Source: a virus. From it: DNA of 35,300 nucleotides. Under the pieces are notes generated by a model. The model searched no databases. It worked only from the letters and a program-made list of their open reading frames with translations, and was not told where the DNA came from. The stretch lies in IMG/VR virus record IMGVR_UViG_3300024256_000029, positions 1-35,300 of that record. One strand, 5' to 3'. The translations under genes were made by a program, and so were the position numbers. This document shows positions 30,701 through 35,300 of this stretch, one piece after another; the stretch's first letter is position 1, and every line of letters starts with the position of its first letter.

Positions 30701-33700
30701 TGGTGAAGACTTGCCTTCTATCATGACCCATAAGTACGTCAAAGAGTACCGTGAACAAGCGGTGCACAACTATGTGATGACAAGGGCTGTTAAGCCTAAG
30801 CTGAAGAATAGCGGCGCGTTCAGGATGCGACCATTTACCAAGGAGCAAGCTGCCGAGAGCCCCCGTATTGCTGAGCTTGAGAATAACCCTGACATCTTCT
30901 TCCTGGATAAGGGTGCTCGTGAGATGCCTATCCATGTAGACTTCATGAAGAAGAAGACTACTCTTGGGGCGCTGTGGGATAAGTATGAAGGTGGATTCTT
31001 CGACAAGAACTCTGAGCAGAAGACCATGGTGGAAGAGGTGTTTAGAGCGGCTACTTATCGTGTCCCAATGGATAGCTTAAGCGGTCTGCAGGTCTTGAAC
31101 TTTGCAGGGTTCACTGAGCGTAATGGCTACGGTGTGCTGATTCATCCCAGAGTAATGCGTGCTCTTAGTGGCTCTGACCTTGATGGTGATAAGGCTTTCG
31201 TATTCTTTGGTGATGAGGCAAACGGCTTCAAGAAGAATTGGAAAGACATGTATGAGTCCAACCAGGAAGAGTTCTTTGATTTCAAGTATACCAAAGGCGG
31301 AGAGAAGCGCTTCAGTGGCATGAAAGAGCTAGTTAAAGAAGCTATGAGGGAAGATATTATCTTCGACTTCTCTAAAGAATCTATGAAGTCGGTTGATGGC
31401 ACACGAGAAGTAGCGGCTAAGCACGTGAATGTTCATGGGAACCATATCATCCGCTTAAATGTGCCTGAATTAAGACGATTATGGAAAGAGAAGGCTTGGA
31501 CTAAGCCTAAGCTAGCTGGTGTGCAACCCCTTGAAGAAGCGGCTTTCAAGACCTTTGAAGAGTGGATGACCTTTGTGTCCTTGCATGAGATGCACCATGT
31601 AGGACAGAAACGTAATCGTGGGCGGGTCAAACGAGAGAATGAGGCAAACCGTAAAGCACTGGCTGATATGGGGATTCGTACAGACGCTACAATCAAAAAC
31701 ACTAAGAAGATCTACAGTGAGGAGCTTTCCCCTAAGGACGCTGCTTTCAAGAAGATCCAGGAAGTAGTCAGCGATAAGAGTAATATGCTGGGGATCACCC
31801 CACTTGGTAGAATGTATGCCTCTCGTGGAGCTATGATTGGACGTAAAGCCCTTGGTGGTAACGTAACCCTGCGTAGTACGATGATTGCACAACATAGCCA
31901 CTTAGTTGAGATGCAAAAAGGTGGGGCAGATCTTCAGCCTACGCCTGTCCATTTCGGGAAGAATCAGAATGCTATTCTATCAAACTTCGCAGAAACGCCT
32001 TTTGTTTTCCGTGGAAAGAAATTCCTTACAGCAGAAGGGGCTTATCAAGCTTATAAAACTGGGCGGTATATAAAGGGGTTTGAAAGACTACGTGGATTTG
32101 ATTCGCAGAAAAAAGGGCGTTCCTTAACTGTCAATAAAAAGACCAATGAAGCGCTCATGCGAGAGGTCTTGAAAGCAAAACACACACAGGTTCCACAGTT
32201 TGCTAAAGCACTCGCAGAATCCGGGGAGATAACCCACCCCGTGCAAGACAGTTTCTGGAGAAAGGCTTTCCCAGAGATGCTCACAGAGCTGAAACCAAAA
32301 GGGGCTGAACGAGGCAGGCTTAGCCCACTTTATAGGATTATTTCAGGGGGGCAAGTAGGAGCAGACATGGAAGGGCTTCAAGCTGCCAGGGCACTTCGCT
32401 TAAAGACGGGCGGAACAGCCCCTCCTAACTTTGAGATGAAGGATGGGTTTAATAGGACTACTCAAAATCCCAAGCTACTAAAAAGTTTTGGGCTCAAAGC
32501 AGGAGCTGCTGACCCTACGGTATGGAAGAAAAGAACCCTTGCTAATGTTCAAAACTCCGATGGAACTATTCTGTTTGGGAATACCAAAAGCCCAGGCAGT
32601 CGGCTAACATCACAATATGCCAATAAAGAAAACCGCCCTTTATTAGAGAATCCTACTGGCAAAGAATTGCGAAACTGGATTCTTGAAAACGATATTAAAA
32701 CAGTTAATATCGCAGGGAATAGGGTACTCCCTAATGGGGAAGGGAGTGTTCGTAGGTTCCTTATCAAGGAGCTTTCTAAGGAGATGTTTGCCTCTCATAG
32801 TTATAAAAAGACGACGGCTGGAGTCTATATTGGAACGGACGCTAATGGGGCTTCCTATACTATCAAGGCCACCACTGACGCTAAGCGCTTGCAGAGGTTC
32901 CGTGAGCTATCTCGTGCAGCCATTGAGCGTGCAGCAGATCCCATGGACGAGGCTGGTATTATCTCCTACAAGGAACTCCAATTAAAACTGGCTGACGCTC
33001 TCTTTGATTACACAAGAAACGGGAAGACAGTAAAAGCTAAAGACGTAGAAGAGAAGAATAAGAAGACCGGAGAGCTGATTCGAGACAAACATCTTGCACC
33101 TTTCCGGAACATCAATAGCCTGCTCTACGGGCGTAATAGGGCTACAGGTAAGCGTTGGTCCGCCCTTGAGGTCAAGAGTGGCTTAAATCGCGCCGCAGAG
33201 GCCCTGAGAGGCAAGGGCGCAGTAGAGCCTACTACCATGTTGGATACTCTTATTGGCATGGTAGGGAAGTTGGATTATCATGACTCTATTTTGAAGCGAG
33301 TGGATGCTGATATTATCCGTCGATTAGATGGTGAGCATGCTAAGCTGGTAGGGACTCCTGAGTACAGGGCTTTGCAGAAGGTGCTTGGCAGAAGCAATAT
33401 GCAATCAGCATTGTTCGGGAAGAGTGAAAAAAAGACTGATATGCGTGAAGTTATTGAGCAAAAGCTCTATGAAGCTGTGAACTTTGAGCGTGAAACAAGT
33501 GAACCTACTGCTTCAATAGACCTGTTTAGTGGTGTTAAGAATAAGCGTGGGAAGCTGGTCACTGACTTTATCGCTCCCGATTCTGGTAAGGGGTGGCTTA
33601 ACAGGCGTAAAGAGCATATCATGGAGGCTATTCGCAAGGCGGAAGCCATGCTGAGTAATGATCTTGCTACCAAGGCGAGTATTGAGCATAACTTAGAGAC

Positions 33701-35300
33701 GAGCAAAGAAGTTCGTAATCGTTTTAAAGAAGATGTAAAGGATTCTACGCATTCTGGGAGCAAGAGAGTCAAAGAAATTGCAGAAGATGTTGCTTCTCTG
33801 AAGGACCTAATTGCCAAGTACCACAATATCTTCAAGGATGCTAAGAAGAAATCTGATAAACCGCTCTCTAGAATCCCTACTCAGGCAGCTATTGATGCAC
33901 GGATTCGCAGTATCAAGGCCACCTACGCTACTGTGCCGGAGCAGAAGCTATTTGATAGCCTGTTGATGGGTAGCTTGAGTACTACCAGGATGGGCTATAA
34001 GCACGCGTTGCGCCTTGAGAAAGAGCATGGCGAAGAGATCGAGAAGGCTGGTCCAAAGGATCTTATCTCGATTAAGGTGGGTGGTCAAAAAGGGGACTTG
34101 ACAAAGGAGGAGCTTGTTACAGCTATCGCAAAGGCTAAGGAGCGGTCTGCTAGCACCTCTTATACTAAGTTCGGGTTAGAGTCTCCCTTTATTAGTGAGT
34201 CTAGTTTAAGGCGGCACTTGGAGTTGTACGATAGTCAGTTCCGTAAAGCATCTGGTGAATCAGCTAAGATCCAGGATGCTATGCTTAAGGAGTCCAAGAA
34301 GGGCGAAAAGGCTACTGAGCCTGCTGTGCCCAAGAAGTTGATCCTTGGTGATCGGGAAGTAAATGGTGACCTGCTTGAGTCCAGTGAATACTTGACCACT
34401 GCACAGAAGTACATCGACGACTTTGCACCATTTATCAAGGTGAACGAGGGGAAGAGCACCCCTGAGATGAATACTGAAGTGGTGAAACTCCGTGAACACC
34501 TCAACTTCTACGGCTCAACTATCAAGAAGAATCTGCACATGCTGACAAAGGGGCTGCTGAATGTAGACCTGAATGCCATGACTCTGACAGACTTCCAGAA
34601 GCTGAACCGCTGGTTTACAATCACCAGGAACGGCAGTTGGTTCGGTCGGATGATGAACAGGTTTGGGAAGAAGGATGGTAAGGGTGTCCGTGGCTGGTTC
34701 TATAATGCCTTCCCTGAGAGCGTTGGCAGAGAGCAGATGAAGACAGAGATCCAGGTACTTCGTAAGAAGGGGGCTTGGTATACTGCTGATGGCCAGTTGA
34801 TTTCAGGTAATGTCGCTATCCCTACTTCCAGGATGAATATTCTTCAGGAAGGTATTGCCCATGCATCTGAGATGGGTACAAAGGTTTATGAGACTATGGC
34901 TAAAGAGCTGCAGGATGAAGGCTATGCTTTTATTCAGAATGCAGAGCAAGGTTTGCCCTTGTTCCGTATCGCAATCGGTAGAGGGGAGTATGAGGGGGCT
35001 AAGAAAAGCTACACTGCTGATGCAGACTTTCCAAAGGTGGACATTGTTCGGGAGAAGATGAATAGAGCAATGAAAGACGGCAATTGGGAAGCGTTGAAGA
35101 AGCAATCATTCATGCTCGGCGATAAACAACTGACTGGCGAACAGGTAGTAGAGCGTATTGAGAAGATCTACTTTGAGAAGTGGGCTCCTAAAATGCACAA
35201 GATTATGACTGGTGATAAGACGTTCCTTGACCAGTTTAACCACAAGGATAAGGACGGGAACACCTTGTACCATGCTTTCGGGCCTGATTCAGGGAAGCAC
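27708..35300 (+). CDS. Giant virion protein with RNA polymerase signature plus zincin, NADAR and SLOG modules (partial, at least 2531 aa)
   Basis: ATG 27708 (a second ATG follows) lies 7 bases after GGAG and the frame is open to the right window edge: 2531 codons without a stop, C terminus missing. Residues about 1-200 are Gly/Ala-rich with mild hydrophobicity. A candidate first polymerase barrel is at about 735-830 and the signature RVP...Q...HPRV...SGSDLDGD at 1118-1161. Then come HEMHH...ENEAN (1293-1314), a NADAR-like domain (about 1412-1532) and a circularly permuted YpsA SLOG domain (about 1540-1692). The remainder is mostly helical. It follows gp14- and gp15-like genes, so it is probably packaged and ejected, acting as a virion RNA polymerase with accessory activities. 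Other option: a polyvalent ejection protein whose polymerase is inactive. Confidence 0.85.
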   Translation, partial: MMNALPKDRVQYFVKAYNANPAVFDEKMASSLKEQAAHHKLPFALTDEHHKQTLSSIAGQAIKGYVSGISTIPWDDGGPQGGFETVARRVGNLAGFMGLLPVPDVVEKGAAKGFMGSLKGIKLATGNSIPMKGASFIQKHVNKKLGTAMSLANADSRLAGSTVMKFLNNDYTKDFAQGMFHLGTASAISSWHGGIDEMLNSFKHGAITGGAFRAIGNLRLTGNPMGDKAIRVLSSSMYTGLPSTYRDETTPEQVYSYLEGAMFGFFEKPAPERRSMQFSQEALKKYFEKRDPEFRDISKHEGYDLLSPETQSLAKKSFDRAIEFVDIEALAAEVGYSVERAEKMRSELEQMQTDELGNKVRELEAEEQAAFQEAKKKYTTESSSLSFEDSDYTPPQIVDVRMESLVRSYLPNSTKGEVVVKAVELRDRFTERLVEGDKEAYAKTITDVEKSLGVSLSERERGGFRIQQKRFEQDYNVQMVNFTNGKFTKLPLGKARNAVGNDKSMRLPKPPIVQVFEAAAEKAGVKTEGQALVVLDHFIEGGKEYSLGEEISFKGSDPVEKQVATRIKNATKQLQKEGYYYFGGRGDAERAYFMKFHPEASKLTDADVTGQLDNSLRILGINPSVFKKTMVEWSKEVGGGDAHYKRATLSNIHYMLEQNGMPISRESLAVIGERDENNEFVHDFLRDGKAWNKRLQIMLNTGYGADPDFAALRKEFPAGVISLQLRGDAEGRNLKYDSPASAFPEGTDGILTLTPKAIKALNMDAGIPVEGRDYGGANKSFIYDFGANGKGMLLGKYMIHEATPGEIAGFKEGQHGIIHTSATKQLGTRKVGDIIDFPVDAIKTVFSEVTDSHSIAPARVAKQVLSNLTQYANGAIRKEAIQEMLKSIYSRGTLGTEEGKLLGTKIVNRINTLEKTSTSETKDFIENLDDVPILDVLKVLRESSDHALVSKIYDKILRIEREDAIQDRASGEITDKELVDKIEEMDSFDTLVNRLMKVGEDLPSIMTHKYVKEYREQAVHNYVMTRAVKPKLKNSGAFRMRPFTKEQAAESPRIAELENNPDIFFLDKGAREMPIHVDFMKKKTTLGALWDKYEGGFFDKNSEQKTMVEEVFRAATYRVPMDSLSGLQVLNFAGFTERNGYGVLIHPRVMRALSGSDLDGDKAFVFFGDEANGFKKNWKDMYESNQEEFFDFKYTKGGEKRFSGMKELVKEAMREDIIFDFSKESMKSVDGTREVAAKHVNVHGNHIIRLNVPELRRLWKEKAWTKPKLAGVQPLEEAAFKTFEEWMTFVSLHEMHHVGQKRNRGRVKRENEANRKALADMGIRTDATIKNTKKIYSEELSPKDAAFKKIQEVVSDKSNMLGITPLGRMYASRGAMIGRKALGGNVTLRSTMIAQHSHLVEMQKGGADLQPTPVHFGKNQNAILSNFAETPFVFRGKKFLTAEGAYQAYKTGRYIKGFERLRGFDSQKKGRSLTVNKKTNEALMREVLKAKHTQVPQFAKALAESGEITHPVQDSFWRKAFPEMLTELKPKGAERGRLSPLYRIISGGQVGADMEGLQAARALRLKTGGTAPPNFEMKDGFNRTTQNPKLLKSFGLKAGAADPTVWKKRTLANVQNSDGTILFGNTKSPGSRLTSQYANKENRPLLENPTGKELRNWILENDIKTVNIAGNRVLPNGEGSVRRFLIKELSKEMFASHSYKKTTAGVYIGTDANGASYTIKATTDAKRLQRFRELSRAAIERAADPMDEAGIISYKELQLKLADALFDYTRNGKTVKAKDVEEKNKKTGELIRDKHLAPFRNINSLLYGRNRATGKRWSALEVKSGLNRAAEALRGKGAVEPTTMLDTLIGMVGKLDYHDSILKRVDADIIRRLDGEHAKLVGTPEYRALQKVLGRSNMQSALFGKSEKKTDMREVIEQKLYEAVNFERETSEPTASIDLFSGVKNKRGKLVTDFIAPDSGKGWLNRRKEHIMEAIRKAEAMLSNDLATKASIEHNLETSKEVRNRFKEDVKDSTHSGSKRVKEIAEDVASLKDLIAKYHNIFKDAKKKSDKPLSRIPTQAAIDARIRSIKATYATVPEQKLFDSLLMGSLSTTRMGYKHALRLEKEHGEEIEKAGPKDLISIKVGGQKGDLTKEELVTAIAKAKERSASTSYTKFGLESPFISESSLRRHLELYDSQFRKASGESAKIQDAMLKESKKGEKATEPAVPKKLILGDREVNGDLLESSEYLTTAQKYIDDFAPFIKVNEGKSTPEMNTEVVKLREHLNFYGSTIKKNLHMLTKGLLNVDLNAMTLTDFQKLNRWFTITRNGSWFGRMMNRFGKKDGKGVRGWFYNAFPESVGREQMKTEIQVLRKKGAWYTADGQLISGNVAIPTSRMNILQEGIAHASEMGTKVYETMAKELQDEGYAFIQNAEQGLPLFRIAIGRGEYEGAKKSYTADADFPKVDIVREKMNRAMKDGNWEALKKQSFMLGDKQLTGEQVVERIEKIYFEKWAPKMHKIMTGDKTFLDQFNHKDKDGNTLYHAFGPDSGKH
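29910..30197 (+). other. Domain: candidate first double-psi barrel (beta-subunit-like) of the RNA polymerase core
   Basis: Residues about 735-830 of the giant protein contain TDGILTLTPKAIKALN (747-762), similar in pattern to the D-G-x-x-x-(I/L)-(S/T) strand of beta-subunit and QDE-1-type barrels. It is followed by YGGANKSF and GKGMLLGKYMIHEATP with Lys790 and Lys796, the expected place of the conserved basic residues that contact the RNA. The order (this barrel about 350 residues before the DxDGD barrel) is right for single-chain two-barrel polymerases. The match is by pattern only. Confidence 0.45.
31005..31232 (+). other. Domain: beta'-like catalytic barrel with SGSDLDGD
   Basis: Residues about 1100-1175. 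Arg1118-Val-Pro1120, Gln1128, His1146-Pro-Arg-Val1149 and Asp1157-Leu-Asp1159-Gly-Asp1161 line up in order and spacing with the catalytic segment of bacterial beta' (N-R-A-P, I-Q, H-P-L-V, D-F-D-G-D), and SGSDLDGD is also the form found in eukaryotic RNA-dependent RNA polymerases. The three Asp residues would hold the catalytic magnesium. Family knowledge: such two-barrel single-chain enzymes include QDE-1, YonO and the crAss-like phage virion polymerase. Confidence 0.75.
31539..31682 (+). other. Domain: HExxH...ENEAN zincin motif in the giant protein
   Basis: FEEWMTFVSLHEMHHVGQ includes His1293-Glu1294-x-x-His1297, and RENEANRKALADMG follows with Glu1312 and Asn1314 about 15 residues after the second His. 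An HExxH followed by an E-x-A-N helix is the zinc site of ImmA/IrrE-like metallopeptidases. It stands directly after the polymerase core. Possible uses are self-processing of the giant chain or cleavage of a host protein. Confidence 0.6.
31941..32303 (+). other. Domain: NADAR-like (YbiA) in the giant protein
   Basis: Residues about 1412-1532. ILSNFAETPFVFRGKKFLTA, then EGAYQAYKTGRY, copies the YbiA/NADAR opening ('LSNF...pf...g..y.t.E...qa.K'), with Glu1443 at the catalytic Glu position. The end THPVQDSFWRKAFPEML fits the 'tH...d.fW...fP..L' closing helix of the phage-type members. NADAR proteins remove ADP-ribose, including from DNA guanine in DarT-type toxin pairs, so a counter-defence role is possible. 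Confidence 0.7.
32325..32783 (+). other. Domain: circularly permuted YpsA-type SLOG in the giant protein
   Basis: Residues about 1540-1692. RIISGGQVGADMEGLQAARA (1543-1562) is the diagnostic 'iiSGGQtGvDraaL.aA' start; TGGTAPPNFEMKDG matches the 'GGwaPkg...eDG' segment, WKKRTLANVQNSDGTILFGN matches 'y..RT..NV..SDaTlif' and VNIAGNRVLPNGEGSVRRF closes the fold. The family binds nucleotides or their derivatives and occurs in phage and mobile-element conflict proteins, often next to NADAR-like domains. Confidence 0.8.

Noticed and set aside
27708-35300. N4-type (T7-like single-subunit) virion polymerase
   Set aside because: The motif found is DxDGD in a beta'-like setting, which belongs to the two-barrel polymerases; I saw no T7-like motif chain, though the C terminus is outside the window.
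1-35300. Temperate phage or prophage markers (integrase, excisionase, att site) and tRNA genes
   Set aside because: None found on either strand; the lifestyle cannot be decided from this window because the early half of the genome is missing.

Overview
The window looks like the late (virion) half of a tailed double-stranded DNA phage genome, plus the edge of an early or accessory region on its left. A terminase–portal–scaffold–capsid block is followed by short connector genes, fibres, a lysis cassette and internal virion proteins. There is no tape-measure gene, major tail protein or sheath, which points to a short-tailed (podovirus-type) particle. Ribosome binding sites are ordinary AGGAG-like and the promoters I can see are sigma70-like, so the host is a bacterium; I cannot name it. 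No integrase, tRNA, CRISPR array or replication gene is visible.

Left part (1-5544). Small genes are read leftward: a partial gene, a 49-residue membrane peptide and two unknown proteins (1-1489), then a tight seven-gene leftward operon (5223 down to 3396). That operon encodes a nucleoside deoxyribosyltransferase-like protein, a minimal HExxH metallopeptidase, a MazG-like protein and small unknowns. Between them lies a rightward pair, an MGRF-type virion-like protein and an FmdB-type zinc ribbon. The spacers are rich in structure: divergent promoters, stem-loops, tandem repeats and operator-like repeats.

Middle part (5545-21951). A second MGRF-type protein, a putative small terminase, large terminase, portal, scaffold and major capsid protein come first. 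A small capsid-decoration candidate follows, with a TTCG-loop terminator hairpin on each side. Next are three head-tail connector proteins, a LamG-type tail fibre, a small membrane protein, a signal-peptide-bearing beta-helix protein, a holin-like protein, a permuted NlpC/P60-type hydrolase, an M15 endolysin and a calcineurin-type phosphoesterase.

Right part (21955-35300). A 1032-residue tail nozzle-like protein, a coiled-coil spike or needle protein, a glycine-rich protein, a coiled-coil protein with membrane segments and finally a giant protein open at the window end (at least 2531 residues). The order of the last three recalls the T7 gp14-gp15-gp16 ejection set. The giant protein carries a beta'-like RNA polymerase active-site signature: R-x-P, then Q, then HPRV, then SGSDLDGD. 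It is followed by an HExxH...ENEAN zincin motif, a NADAR-like domain and a circularly permuted YpsA (SLOG) domain. The simplest reading is a virion-packaged, ejected two-barrel RNA polymerase that also carries accessory domains possibly aimed at host defence. This is the most unusual thing in the window.
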